The notes beneath the pieces are model-generated. The model did no database searches and was not told where the DNA came from. It saw nothing but the letters and a program-made list of their open reading frames with translations. A stretch of 64,000 nucleotides of DNA, from NCBI GenBank assembly GCA_003216375.1, contig QCIZ01000007.1, forward strand, positions 24,065 to 88,064. Direction: 5' to 3'. Of this stretch, positions 7,833 to 17,286 are shown piece by piece (within the stretch, counting starts at the first letter, position 1; every line of letters begins with the position of its first letter). Position numbers and translations under genes: made by a program. This DNA is from Prochlorococcus sp. AG-402-O21. GTDB lineage: Bacteria > Cyanobacteriota > Cyanobacteriia > PCC-6307 > Cyanobiaceae.

Positions 7833-8045
7833 ATGAGCAATAGTGAAAGTCGTGAAGAAAGGAAAAAACATTTTAAAAATCTCTCAAGTGCAGAAAGAAA
7901 AATATTGATTAGAAAGAAACTAGAAATGCAAGGTTTAACAGAGGGAAGCGGTGTGAGGGGAAAGGATCAATCTTCTTACGACAAAGAAGAAATGATAGAT
8001 TTAATTCTATTAACAAGATGTTTTCAAAAGAATAAATTTCAATAA
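7833..8045 (+). CDS. Small highly charged protein
   Basis: 70 residues, strongly basic N-terminal half (REERKKHFKNLSSAERKILI) with helical character and no membrane segment. It could bind nucleic acid, but nothing specific supports that. Confidence 0.5.
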   Translation: MSNSESREERKKHFKNLSSAERKILIRKKLEMQGLTEGSGVRGKDQSSYDKEEMIDLILLTRCFQKNKFQ

Positions 8046-8096
8046 CTCATCCAACCAAAATTTGTTTTACGAAGTTAGTCCCTGCAAAATGGTCAT

Positions 8097-8300
8097 ATGA
8101 ATAAACCTATTAAAAAAAAGAAAATTACCTTTGCAAGGTTTGCTGTTCGTACTCTTGCTATTTCTGCAAGCACCCTCGCTCTATTTGATTTTCTAAAAGG
8201 AGACTATCAAGCTGGAGGGCTTCTAGCACTTGGATGGTTAACCATCGTGATCGGGGAGAAAAGGATGTTTAATGGGGAAAAGCCAAATGAAGAAACCTAA
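8097..8300 (+). CDS. Small membrane protein
   Basis: 67 residues: a Lys-rich N-terminus, then two hydrophobic stretches (about 18-32 and 38-50). No family is recognised. Confidence 0.5.
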   Translation: MNKPIKKKKITFARFAVRTLAISASTLALFDFLKGDYQAGGLLALGWLTIVIGEKRMFNGEKPNEET

Positions 8301-8437
8301 GAAAATTTCCAACTGTTAACTATCAATAAATAGATCTATAAAATTCATTCAGCTTTTATTCTCTATGCCACCATAAAAGAGGTAACAGTATATGAGACTT
8401 TAAATATTGAGGTATTTTATTCCACGCCATTAGTTCT

Positions 8438-8698
8438 ATGAGTGAGACAAAGAAAAATAAGAACTTCAATCTGACAGAAATGAAGTTCAAGTTTAATGAT
8501 CTATTTACTGGAATTGCATTGATGTTGTGTGCATTTTTATGTGCGTTTAGCCTTGCACTAATTGCAATAAGGCTAGGGCCAATAGCTAAATGGGCTAATT
8601 ATCAGACTATTTGTGTTGAACAAGAAAGTTTAAAATCTCCAATCGAATGGGCGGTGCGTAAGTGCAATGGAAGGTCAAAAGTTTATCAAGTGAAGTGA
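8438..8698 (+). CDS. Small one-helix protein with periplasmic-type Cys pair
   Basis: 86 residues: polar N-terminus, one long hydrophobic helix (IALMLCAFLCAFSLALIAI) and a C-terminal part with two cysteines 17 residues apart, as in small disulfide-containing tails. It is followed by a clear terminator. Confidence 0.55.
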   Translation: MSETKKNKNFNLTEMKFKFNDLFTGIALMLCAFLCAFSLALIAIRLGPIAKWANYQTICVEQESLKSPIEWAVRKCNGRSKVYQVK

Positions 8699-8701
8699 AG
8701 G

Positions 8702-8733
8702 CAACTCAATTAAAGTTGAGTTGAGGCTTTTTA
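8702..8733 (+). terminator. Rho-independent terminator
   Basis: CAACTCAA pairs with TTGAGTTG around TTAAAG and is followed by a T run. It closes the small-gene chain ending at 8698. Confidence 0.7.
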
Positions 8734-8789
8734 CTATTCAGAAGATAACGTTTTTCGCAAGAACCAATAACATCAAATCAATAGTTTGT

Positions 8790-9377
8790 TTAGAGCCAAA
8801 ACAATAAAAACCCTGCCAAAAGTCCAGACATATGCCCTAACAAACTAATTCCAGGTAAGAATGACCAAATAATTCCTATACCTGTAAGCACAGAAATAGA
8901 TTTAAATAATCTTGGATCTTTCTTTAGGTGACATCCTGTGAACAAAAATCTTTTCTTTCCATAAATTGTAGTCATTAGAATAAACGCGTCGATACCAAAT
9001 AAAACACCACTAAAGCCAATGGCTAGAGACATAGGATTTCTATAAATTAAAATATCTACGCACCAACAAATGAAAGCTTGGAGAGGCATTATCAATACAA
9101 TAAAAGCCAGAAAGAAATAGTCACTTTGAAGGCTTAAAGATTTAAGAAAATATCTAGCTACGATGATTCCAGAGATATTTGCCAATAAATGATTAACATC
9201 ACCATGAAAAAAATGGGATGTAATAATCCTGTATGGCTCATAAAACAAACGTCCAGACCAATAAGCAATGGAAGCCTTATCAATTATTCCAAATAAATCT
9301 GTTGCAAAGAAGCAAATAGTGCAAGCCAAAAAGGGGACAAAATATTGCCAATCTTCTTTTGAAATCTTCTCAAGCAT
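8790..9377 (-). CDS. Rhomboid family intramembrane serine protease
   Basis: 195 residues with about six membrane helices. The family marks are the first-loop HFFHGDVNHLLANISG, the catalytic GFSG (S123) and the histidine of LGHMSGLLAG near residue 180. Rhomboids cleave single-pass proteins within the membrane. The many one-helix proteins nearby are conceivable substrates, but that is speculation. It ends in the membrane, so no fused domain is present. Confidence 0.88.
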   Translation of the reverse strand: MLEKISKEDWQYFVPFLACTICFFATDLFGIIDKASIAYWSGRLFYEPYRIITSHFFHGDVNHLLANISGIIVARYFLKSLSLQSDYFFLAFIVLIMPLQAFICWCVDILIYRNPMSLAIGFSGVLFGIDAFILMTTIYGKKRFLFTGCHLKKDPRLFKSISVLTGIGIIWSFLPGISLLGHMSGLLAGFLLFWL

Positions 9378-9549
9378 TCGTAAATAGATTTACCAATAAT
9401 CCAATCGTACTTCGTGAATATGATCTATTGAAAAACGAATAGGGCTAATTCTTTAACTATGTGAATAAGCTAAAATATTTACCTATCAAGAACATCACCA
9501 TAAAGAAAAGGACTAAGGCCTAAGGTGAACAAATCTATTATTGATATAA

Positions 9550-9876
9550 ATGAAAATTGATGTAAAAAAGAGACTAAATCTCAATAGTTATGAATGGTGG
9601 AGAAACCACCGAAGGTTTGTAACCCTTGGATTATTTCTTGCAATTTTTGCAGGCTATGTCAGAGGTCCTTCAGCGAAAGACTTCAAAGTGAATGATATTT
9701 GCGGACGTCTAAGCGCTGATTTAATTACAGGAGAAAAAGCTGCAAGAGAATTGAAATTAGGAAAGAAAAGAATCGATGGACTAGAAGGAGAGAAAGCTGA
9801 TATTACTAATCACTACTACCATGCCAAGTACTACTGCCAAGGCTACACAAAAGGCAATGTAGGATTGGGATACTAA
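9550..9876 (+). CDS. Small membrane protein, LNSYEWWRNHRR family
   Basis: 108 residues. The N-terminal LNLNSYEWWRNHRRFVTLG is shared almost exactly with the minus-strand gene at 43838-44131, followed in both by one hydrophobic helix and a divergent tail with Cys. The conserved part looks like a membrane-anchor or targeting module with a basic cytoplasmic face. Function unknown. Confidence 0.6.
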   Translation: MKIDVKKRLNLNSYEWWRNHRRFVTLGLFLAIFAGYVRGPSAKDFKVNDICGRLSADLITGEKAARELKLGKKRIDGLEGEKADITNHYYHAKYYCQGYTKGNVGLGY

Positions 9877-9894
9877 TGACATCTTTACTAAAAT

Positions 9895-9947
9895 AGCCAG
9901 AGAAAAGCATTGCACTTTTCAGGCCGCTTTAACGGATCTGGCTTTTT
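9895..9947 (+). terminator. Probable terminator
   Basis: AGCCAG pairs with CTGGCT across an inner hairpin, followed by TTTTT. It lies between two convergent genes. Confidence 0.5.
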
Positions 9948-9949
9948 GA

Positions 9950-10567
9950 CTAAGCTTTTACAGCTTTAAGACTAGCTTTTCTTGCACGCTTCGCAGGCCT
10001 TCCTGCTACAGCCTTAGATGCTCTCTTTGAAACTGAGTTTGCGCTTGAAGTTGCTTTTTTAGCTTGAGCAGAAGCTACTTTCTTAACTGCTGTTTTAACT
10101 TTAGAAGTCTTAACTTTTGCTTTTGCAGCGCTCTTGGCTGGAGCAGCTTTAGCTACTGCTTTCTTTGCAATTACTTTTTTAGCAGCAGTTTTTTTGACAG
10201 TGGCCTTTTTAGCAACAGTTTTCTTGACAGCAGCCTTTTTGGCTGAGGGTTTTGCTGAAACTTTTTTAGCACTCGTAGTCTTACGAGTACGGTGAGAGAG
10301 AATCAAAGCCCACTCATCAGCACTAACATTTGCAGGCTTATTACCATGGATCTCAGAAACTTTTGCAGCTTTCTCAATATCCTTTATTAAGTTTTTCCAA
10401 GAAGCAGCATAACGCTTATCAGATTGTGACTTAGCACCGCTCTCTACAAGAGTTTCAACAACTTGTGATGCTGTTACTTTTTTTCTTCTTCGGTTAAAAA
10501 TTTCCTTTTGAAGGGTAGCGATCATGGCTTCGCCTTTAGCGCTAACTTTGATACTTAATTGAGACAT
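9950..10567 (-). CDS. Histone H1-like Lys/Ala-rich DNA-binding protein
   Basis: 205 residues. The N-terminal ~95 residues look folded (RRRKKVTASQVVETLVESG, a ribbon-helix-helix or wHTH-like piece). The rest is a long repeat of KKAxxKK/TVAKKA-type units, as in bacterial H1-like and eukaryote-like tails. Such tails bind DNA non-specifically. A 24-base perfect palindrome lies 60 bases upstream of the start and is a good operator candidate. Confidence 0.75.
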   Translation of the reverse strand: MSQLSIKVSAKGEAMIATLQKEIFNRRRKKVTASQVVETLVESGAKSQSDKRYAASWKNLIKDIEKAAKVSEIHGNKPANVSADEWALILSHRTRKTTSAKKVSAKPSAKKAAVKKTVAKKATVKKTAAKKVIAKKAVAKAAPAKSAAKAKVKTSKVKTAVKKVASAQAKKATSSANSVSKRASKAVAGRPAKRARKASLKAVKA

Positions 10568-10627
10568 TGAATTAAGAATTACCTATATACAACATCTAGC
10601 ACATTGTGGGTATCCAAACCGAACAAT

Positions 10628-10651
10628 CTATTTACATGTAGATGTAAATAG
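10628..10651. promoter_or_regulatory. 24-base palindromic operator candidate
   Basis: CTATTTACAT and ATGTAAATAG flank GTAG, giving a perfect 10-bp inverted repeat. It lies upstream of the histone-like gene on the minus strand. The regulator is unknown. Confidence 0.5.
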
Positions 10652-10863
10652 TATTTGCATCTTATAAATTTACATAAAAAACTATTCATTTAAAGACAAA
10701 AGGAACACAAAAATTGAGTTATAGGCTTGTTTAGAAAATAGATCGATAAAGTCTCACTTAAGGAGAAAATGACTATCAAGAAGGAATTAAAGTTTTATTG
10801 ATTTTCTAAAAAGTAAGCAAAAATCTCTATAAAACACAAAAAACAAAAAATTCGAGCAACAAC
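10652..10863. other. AT-rich non-coding stretch
   Basis: No gene is supported. Further TTTACAT-like half sites occur just right of the palindrome. Confidence 0.4.
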
Positions 10864-11016
10864 CTAGCTATCTATTGAAAATGTTCTTTCTAATTTTGCT
10901 TTTATTTGCTTTAAAGACGGTTCTGAGACCTTGAGAATTTTTTTATAAAAGCCAAAAAGTTTAAGACACGCCAAGGGAACAAATATTGTCAGTAGTAAGG
11001 TTTTAGTTGTAATCAT
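10864..11016 (-). CDS. Small membrane or exported protein
   Basis: 50 residues with an N-terminal hydrophobic segment (LLLTIFVPLACLKLFGF) and a basic helical tail. It could be a one-helix membrane protein. No family is recognised. Confidence 0.4.
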   Translation of the reverse strand: MITTKTLLLTIFVPLACLKLFGFYKKILKVSEPSLKQIKAKLERTFSIDS

Positions 11017-11146
11017 ATGAATGTTATAAGCCAAATCAGCTAGAACCGCTCAAATATTACTTGTTAAACCTATATATAAACTCAATGTCTTTAGAAAATT
11101 TTAGTTAAAGTCAAGGTGTTAAGTAGGAATTAACCAATTCAATAAA

Positions 11147-11899
11147 ATGCAAGATAGGAAGGATCTCAAAGCCCTTATTTACCAGGTAGCTGCAGCAACA
11201 GATAGAGGTCAAAGAATGAACGCGATGATTGCTCCCATGTATCAAAATAAATTAGTAGAGATGAATAAATTAGTTGAAGATCTACTGCCCCTATCAGATG
11301 AAATAACTCAGAGTTCTATTGAAGGTGAATGGGAGCTTATTTACTCATCAGTTGAATTATTTAGAAGCTCTCCATTTTTTTTAGCCATTGAAAAGGCTTT
11401 AAACGACAAATCAAAAAGCGATTTATTTTTCAAGCTTCATCTTTTACAAGTTGGTTCATTTGGTCTGTCAACTATTGGAAGAGTCGGTCAATATCTCAAT
11501 TTTAATAAAGGAGAAATGATCTCCACCTTTGATACCACAATCTTTGGACTTACAACTATCCCAATCCTTGGGTGGTTCAAACTTCTGCCTACCTTTGGTG
11601 GTCGCGTCATAACTCTCGCTAAGGGGCTTCAACTAAAAGACAACATACTTTCTATGGAGTTAGAGAAGACTAAGGTGTCAGAGGTTGATGGTCTGGGAAA
11701 AATTCCATTTGTAAATTCCATTCTCATGGAAAGATGGTATCCAGTTAAAACCGTATGGAAACTTCTTCCATGGAATAAAGAAAATCCAAATTGTGAGATT
11801 AACGTGATCTATGTAGACGAAGATTTAAGAATCATTAGAGATATGCACGGAGCAATGTTTGTTTACATACGACCATCTATTCCTCTTCTAGACCAATAA
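11147..11899 (+). CDS. PAP/fibrillin family protein
   Basis: 250 residues. The N-terminal helical part leads into IEGEWELIYSSVELFRSSP, the signature start of the plastid lipid-associated (PAP/fibrillin) beta-barrel, and the end carries MFVYIRPS. Fibrillins coat thylakoid lipid droplets and bind hydrophobic compounds. The next gene is a carotenoid-desaturase-like FAD enzyme in the same direction, so a shared role with pigments or quinones is plausible. Confidence 0.8.
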   Translation: MQDRKDLKALIYQVAAATDRGQRMNAMIAPMYQNKLVEMNKLVEDLLPLSDEITQSSIEGEWELIYSSVELFRSSPFFLAIEKALNDKSKSDLFFKLHLLQVGSFGLSTIGRVGQYLNFNKGEMISTFDTTIFGLTTIPILGWFKLLPTFGGRVITLAKGLQLKDNILSMELEKTKVSEVDGLGKIPFVNSILMERWYPVKTVWKLLPWNKENPNCEINVIYVDEDLRIIRDMHGAMFVYIRPSIPLLDQ

Positions 11900-12003
11900 A
11901 AAATATAAGCAAATTCCCTTCTCAAATACTGAATTCACTGAAGCAATTCCGATGTATTTGTAGTAGAAACTCTAAAGAAGAAAAATTCCTTTAAAAAGAA
12001 TAA

Positions 12004-13533
12004 ATGAAAAATCCAGAAGTAATAGTAATTGGAAGTGGTATAGGAGGATTATGTTGCGCAGGACTGCTAGCAAAAGCTGGTAAAAAAGTCCTAATTCTTG
12101 AGGCTCACTCAAAACCAGGAGGAGCCGCTCATGGTTTTCAGAAAGATGGATATACATTTGAATCTGGACCATCTCTTTGGAGCGGAATAGGTACTTGGCC
12201 TACGACAAATCCTTTAGGTCAAGTCCTAAAAGCTCTTAACCAAAAAGTTGAATTAATTAAATATCAGGATTGGAATGCTCAAATTCCAGAAGGTGACTAC
12301 ACGATTGGAGTTGGAGATAAAAGATTCCTTGATCAGATCAATTCAATTAGCGGAAATGATGCCATTAAAGAATGGGAACATTTTATTCAAGTAATTAAAC
12401 CAATTGGTGCAGCAGCCAATGCAATTCCCCTAATAGCGCTAAATCAAAACAAGGAAACTATTTTTCAGCTCTTAAGACGTAGTAAAACACTCTTCAATCA
12501 CTTGAAATCTTTTAAATACCTTGGAGGTGCTTTTGGAAATTTAGTTGATGAACATCTTAAAGATCCATTTTTACGAAATTGGGTTGATTTACTTTGCTTT
12601 CTAATAAGCGGTTTATCCAAAGACGAAACGAATGCAGCTGCGATGGCAACCCTCTTTGATGATTGGTTTAAACCAGATGCCTACCTGGAATATCCAAAGG
12701 GAGGCAGTGAATCTATCGTTAAGGCTCTATTAAGTGGAATTTACTCATTTGGAGGCAAGCTTCAACTTAATTCAAAAGTTAGTCAGATAATTATAAAGAG
12801 GAATAAAGCAATCGGAATTGTGCTAAAAAATGGTGAGAAAATCTTTGCAGATCATATTGTTAGCAATGCCGATATTTGGAACACCCTTGATTTAATACCA
12901 AAAGAAATATCTCAAAAATGGAGAGAGGAAAGGTCCACAACTCCAAAATGCAAGTCATTTCTTCATGTACATCTTGGGTTTAATGCAGAAGGTCTAGAAA
13001 ATATTCCACTCCACTCAATATGGGTTGATGATTGGTCTAAAGGTATTACTACCGAAAGAAATGTAGTAGTTCTCTCTATACCATCGGCTTTGGATCCAAC
13101 AATGTCACCCCCCAACAAACATATTCTTCACGGATATACACCTGCTAATGAGCCTTGGGAAATATGGAAAAATCTTAAAATTGGTACAGAAGAATATGAA
13201 AGGACAAAAGAAGAGCGGTGCTCAGTCTTCTGGAAACCAATTAAAAAATTGGTGCCAGATATAGAAGAAAGAATCGAAATAAAAATGCTAGGGACACCAC
13301 TTACTCATCAAAGATTTCTAAATACTAAACATGGAAGTTACGGTCCAGCATTATCAGCTGCAGAAGGGCTTTTCCCAGGGAATAAAACTCCAATTAAAAA
13401 TCTTTTAATGTGCGGTTCAAGTACATTCCCAGGGATCGGTATTCCACCAGTCGCAGCCAGTGGCGCTATGGCCGCCACTACAATTCTTGGTTCCAAATTT
13501 CAAAGAGATCTAATCAAAAAGCTAGACATATAA
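12004..13533 (+). CDS. FAD-dependent phytoene desaturase/CRTISO-like oxidoreductase
   Basis: 509 residues. The dinucleotide-binding motif GSGIGGLCCAGLLAKAG and the following PGGAAHGF open the protein. The C-terminal FAD segment GSSTFPGIGIPPVAASG is typical of the carotenoid desaturase/isomerase superfamily. Length fits. It is not close enough to name as CrtH, CrtP or CrtQ. Likely substrates are carotenoids, retinoid-like lipids or quinones at the thylakoid. Confidence 0.8.
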   Translation: MKNPEVIVIGSGIGGLCCAGLLAKAGKKVLILEAHSKPGGAAHGFQKDGYTFESGPSLWSGIGTWPTTNPLGQVLKALNQKVELIKYQDWNAQIPEGDYTIGVGDKRFLDQINSISGNDAIKEWEHFIQVIKPIGAAANAIPLIALNQNKETIFQLLRRSKTLFNHLKSFKYLGGAFGNLVDEHLKDPFLRNWVDLLCFLISGLSKDETNAAAMATLFDDWFKPDAYLEYPKGGSESIVKALLSGIYSFGGKLQLNSKVSQIIIKRNKAIGIVLKNGEKIFADHIVSNADIWNTLDLIPKEISQKWREERSTTPKCKSFLHVHLGFNAEGLENIPLHSIWVDDWSKGITTERNVVVLSIPSALDPTMSPPNKHILHGYTPANEPWEIWKNLKIGTEEYERTKEERCSVFWKPIKKLVPDIEERIEIKMLGTPLTHQRFLNTKHGSYGPALSAAEGLFPGNKTPIKNLLMCGSSTFPGIGIPPVAASGAMAATTILGSKFQRDLIKKLDI

Positions 13534-13576
13534 GAAAACACCTATTGTTGATTGATAACATGAAAACACAAATCAA

Positions 13577-13840
13577 ATGAGCAACTCACTCAATAAAGCT
13601 TTTACAGGAGTAATCGCTCTAGCCCTGATTCTGATAGCTGTAGGTCGTATCCCATTTTCAAGAGAAAAAGAGCTATCAAATTTATGCAGGGAATACTACA
13701 CAATGTACCTTAATCAGAATGACTACTCACTAAAAGAAAAACACACAAAGATCAAAGTTATTGCAAAGAAAACAGGTCTTAAAGCTGAGACAAATAATGT
13801 TGGTAACTTTTGTAATTCGTTCTATTTCAACCAAAGATAG
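13577..13840 (+). CDS. Small exported/membrane-anchored protein
   Basis: 87 residues with one N-terminal hydrophobic helix (AFTGVIALALILIAVG) and a soluble basic domain with two cysteines (C37, C79). It starts 43 bases after the FAD enzyme. Function unknown. Confidence 0.5.
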   Translation: MSNSLNKAFTGVIALALILIAVGRIPFSREKELSNLCREYYTMYLNQNDYSLKEKHTKIKVIAKKTGLKAETNNVGNFCNSFYFNQR

Positions 13841-13975
13841 ATTTTAAATAAGAATATAGAAAAGTTTTCTGAATACATTTATTTAATTTTTAATAGGAAC
13901 AAATACATCCGTAATTATATCGATAGATTTAATATCAATTTAGTAGTTAAATAAGGATAGTAACGAGGAAAAATC

Positions 13976-14149
13976 ATGAAGAAAGAAACTTCATCAAATC
14001 TCCTTGAAAAAATTGATGTCGCTAAAGAAAGAATCAAGGAATTAGAAACAATGATTAATCATTGGGAAGGTATCGAAGTTGAAGGGTTTTGGGATGCTGA
14101 ATGCTCTATAAATCCATCATCTCCGGCTTGTCTTCTCTTTAATAATTGA
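13976..14149 (+). CDS. Small helical protein with C-terminal Cys pair
   Basis: 57 residues preceded by an ACGAGGAA ribosome site. The N-terminal AKERIKELETMINH is shared with the 26-residue peptide at 27517 (AEERIKELETLIKH). The tail has two cysteines eight residues apart around an NPSSP segment, loosely like the C-terminal loop of CP12. Calling it CP12 would be too strong. Confidence 0.55.
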   Translation: MKKETSSNLLEKIDVAKERIKELETMINHWEGIEVEGFWDAECSINPSSPACLLFNN

Positions 14150-14361
14150 CCTTCAATCGGTAAAACTTTAAGCCAGCTAGCAAATCAACTCAGATCAAAA
14201 GCTATTCTAATAGCCTTATTAGTGATTAAAAATTAACTCAAAAACAAAAAGAATCACTTAATGGGACGCAAAGGTATTTTTCATTAACTGGTAAAATCTG
14301 CATTTTTAAACTCATGATTCACAAAAAAATTTTATAGAGTAAAAAAAATTGTAGATAAAAA

Positions 14362-14922
14362 ATGACGGAGCCATCAAAAGTCGTGTCATCCAGTGACTTT
14401 GATGATTGGTTTTCTTTGAACGACACTGTTATGGGAGGTTCAAGTAAGGCAGTTTGTAGATCTTCCTCAAAAGGCCTCTCCCTGGAAGGTGTTGTAGTTG
14501 AGGAAAAAGGAGGTTTTGTTAGTTGCAAATCTCCAATATTTTCACCTGTTCTAAATTTATCCAACTATCAAGGTTTTGAATTAAAAATTGAAGGTAAAGG
14601 TCGAACTTTAAAATTTTGAGTGTCATGTAAATATGGAATTTTTGGATTAAGAGGATTTTTCTTAGACAAATCACCTGGTGGGCTCAGATGGGTAGCAGAA
14701 ATAGAAACAAAAAGATTTGGGACAACAACAATAAAAGTACCTTTTGAAAGCCTTGAACCAACTGTTCTAGCAAAAAAAATTTCTTTACCAATTATTTTTA
14801 AATCAGAATCTATAACCCAATTTCAATTACTACATTCCAAATTTGGTAAACCAGGAGAATTGAATCCTGGCTTTAAGCCTGGCAAAATAAATTTTGTTTT
14901 ACAATCGATTAGTGTCTATTAG
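14362..14922 (+). pseudogene. CIA30-domain protein interrupted by in-frame TGA
   Basis: Two halves in one frame are separated only by a TGA at 14617-14619. The first has NDTVMGGSSKA and KGGFVSCKSP and ends in GRTLKF. The second begins SCKYG and continues to the end of a CIA30 (complex I intermediate-associated protein 30) domain, about 186 residues in all. With TGA read as an amino acid the domain is complete. It is either a recent nonsense mutation or a sequencing error. The second half lacks its own good start. Confidence 0.75.
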
Positions 14923-15129
14923 CACAATTAGAAAAACAATATATGTATATTGTTGTGATTTGATAGGTAATAAAAATACAATGAATATTAAAAGTATTTC
15001 TCAAAAGATTGACCTTAAAACAAATTAAATCTATAAAAAACATTTTTTATTGTATATACTTCAAATACTTCAATTAATTCAGAAAAAATCCCTTCAATGG
15101 GATTGCTTTAAATATATAACCTCAATAAC

Positions 15130-16605
15130 ATGAATAACAAAGACTTAGCACCGATATGTGGTTTTGAATTTGAAATTAATAAGTTAGTAAATAAGGAAAG
15201 AGATAGTAGACAATTCGAAGAAAAGTCAAGGTTAGATAATGTGAATTCAGGATTTGCATGTGCCCTCCATATGCATCAACCGACAATTCCAGCAGGTGAG
15301 AATGGAAAGCTCATTTCACATTTGCAATATATGTTTGAGCACACTTCAGAAGGAGATAATCACAATGCCGAACCATTTGCTCAATGCTATAAACGATTGG
15401 CTCAAATCATTCCAAGCCTGATAGATGAAGGATATGATCCCAAAATAATGCTTGATTACTCCGGCAATCTTCTTTGGGGAATCGAACAAATGGGTCGCGA
15501 GGATATCCTCAAATCGTTAAAACTCCTAGCGTGTGATCAGACAGTTCAACCACATGTTGAATGGCTAGGAACCTTTTGGAGTCATGCTGTAGCCTCTTCG
15601 ACTCCACCTTCTGACTTTAAATTGCAGATAACAGCCTGGCAACACCACTTCTCGTCATTATTTGGAGAAGATGCATTGCGTCGAGTAAATGGGTTCTCTC
15701 TTCCTGAGATGCATCTTCCAAACCATCCGGATGTTCTATTTCAGTTAATCAAAGCTCTTAAGGAATGTGGATATCGTTGGGTAATGGTTCAAGAACATAG
15801 TGTTCAAAATAGAGATGGCTCTAATCTAAGAGACGAGCAAAAATATATTCCCAATATGCTCAAAGCTCAGAGTAGTAATGGAGAGACCATCTCTATTCTT
15901 TCATTAGTAAAAACTCAAGGATCAGATACAAAGCTTGTTGGGCAAATGCAACCTTATTACCAGGCACTGGAGTTATCTAAACAGAAGTTAGGGCAACAGA
16001 TTATTCCCACTCTTGTTTCCCAAATAGCTGACGGAGAAAATGGCGGAGTAATGATGAATGAATTTCCTCAAGCTTTTATTCAGGCTTATAAAAGAATTGG
16101 TCCAAAAACCGACATAAGTCCCACAATAGCTATGAACGGATCTGAATACCTCGACTTCCTGGAGACTTTAAATATTGATGAAAATAATTATCCATTGATA
16201 CAAGCAGTCGGTCAAGACAGAATATGGGAAAAAATCTCAGGGCCAATAACTCCTACTTTGGTTAAAAAAGCAATTAATGAATTAAAAGAGGAAGATCAAT
16301 CTTTTTCTCTGAGTGGAGCCAGCTGGACTAACGATTTGAGTTGGGAAGATGGATATATAAATGTTTTAGAACCAATTTCAAAACTTAGTTCCTATTTTCA
16401 CGAAACATTTGACCATTTATTAGTTCAAAATCCATCGTTAACAAAAACCCATGACTATCAAGAAGCTCTCCTATACCTTTTGCTATTAGAAACAAGCTGC
16501 TTCCGTTATTGGGGACAGGGAAAATGGACTGAATATGCTAAAACAATCTTCAGAAAGGGTGAAGAGGTGATTAGAAACTTTGAAATTACAGCACAGAGCA
16601 GTTAA
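15130..16605 (+). CDS. Glycoside hydrolase family 57 protein
   Basis: 491 residues. GH57 marks are ALHMHQPTIPAG near the N-terminus, YSGNLLWG, and the stretch WLGTFWSHAVASSTP leading to GFSLPEMHLPNH, where the conserved Glu is the expected nucleophile region. GH57 enzymes act on alpha-glucans (amylase, branching or 4-alpha-glucanotransferase types), so a glycogen role is likely. The precise reaction cannot be told. Confidence 0.85.
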   Translation: MNNKDLAPICGFEFEINKLVNKERDSRQFEEKSRLDNVNSGFACALHMHQPTIPAGENGKLISHLQYMFEHTSEGDNHNAEPFAQCYKRLAQIIPSLIDEGYDPKIMLDYSGNLLWGIEQMGREDILKSLKLLACDQTVQPHVEWLGTFWSHAVASSTPPSDFKLQITAWQHHFSSLFGEDALRRVNGFSLPEMHLPNHPDVLFQLIKALKECGYRWVMVQEHSVQNRDGSNLRDEQKYIPNMLKAQSSNGETISILSLVKTQGSDTKLVGQMQPYYQALELSKQKLGQQIIPTLVSQIADGENGGVMMNEFPQAFIQAYKRIGPKTDISPTIAMNGSEYLDFLETLNIDENNYPLIQAVGQDRIWEKISGPITPTLVKKAINELKEEDQSFSLSGASWTNDLSWEDGYINVLEPISKLSSYFHETFDHLLVQNPSLTKTHDYQEALLYLLLLETSCFRYWGQGKWTEYAKTIFRKGEEVIRNFEITAQSS

Positions 16606-16695
16606 TCAATTTTGCAAAGGCATCAATCAAGGAAAAGAAATAACTAGCAAAAAATAATTTTTTGGGTTAAGGTCACCAACCAAAGCTTTAATAAA

Positions 16696-16887
16696 ATGAC
16701 TAGTACAAGTTTTGACAAAAATGGACTGGATAAAGCAGGTATTCATTGGATGCAATATCTTTCAATGACATCAATGTCATTGCTTATATTTCTCATAGCA
16801 TTAGACAAAGCCGTTCCTAGCTTTCATCATTTTGTTTTAATTTCAATGGCCAAAGCAGGAATTATTTGTAATGGGATAGCTGGATAA
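16696..16887 (+). CDS. Small one-helix protein
   Basis: 63 residues with one clear hydrophobic helix (MTSMSLLIFLIAL). No family is recognised. Confidence 0.5.
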   Translation: MTSTSFDKNGLDKAGIHWMQYLSMTSMSLLIFLIALDKAVPSFHHFVLISMAKAGIICNGIAG

Positions 16888-16935
16888 CATACTTTGACAG
16901 ATCAACTGATCTCGCCAAAGAAAAAATATTAAATT

Positions 16936-17070
16936 ATGAAAGGAAAAACCAATCCAGACAACGATGGTTACGATCCATCAGAGGAATACTTCAAAAAGAA
17001 AGGTGACGCATATGAAAATGAAACTGAAGAATATTTCCCTGAAGAAACCTCTAAGCCACCCCATTATTAA
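16936..17070 (+). CDS. 44-residue acidic protein
   Basis: Very polar and acidic (YENETEEYFPEETSKPPHY at the end), probably disordered. An AGGAA-like site is not seen, and the start is chosen as the only ATG. Confidence 0.4.
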   Translation: MKGKTNPDNDGYDPSEEYFKKKGDAYENETEEYFPEETSKPPHY

Positions 17071-17115
17071 GGCACCAAGAAAGGGCTGATTATAATTAAA
17101 ATCAACTAATGATTA

Positions 17116-17286
17116 TTATCTATGTGAAATGTAGGTACCTTCTGGATAGAGCCTTGAAATTGCATTAAATCGCTTTGATATTTGTCGTTCTTTGTCAATA
17201 TTAACTTTACGATTAAGAACCAAAACGTTGTGAACCATCCATAAAAAAAAGCCAACAAGCCAATACCAAGATATGGGATGAGCCAA
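17116..17286 (-). CDS. Small one-helix protein, TTG start
   Basis: A 56-residue frame with ISWYWLVGFFLWMVHNVLVL as membrane segment and a basic tail. It opens right after a stop, so TTG at 17286 is the only upstream start. An internal ATG would remove most of the helix. Confidence 0.4.
   Translation of the reverse strand: MAHPISWYWLVGFFLWMVHNVLVLNRKVNIDKERQISKRFNAISRLYPEGTYISHR

Noticed and set aside
10064..10246. 60-codon Phe/Ser-rich plus-strand frame
   Set aside because: Antisense of the Lys/Ala repeats of the histone-like gene.
14617..14619. TGA as selenocysteine
   Set aside because: No SECIS-like hairpin seen after it, and CIA30 proteins are not known selenoproteins. A mutation is simpler.
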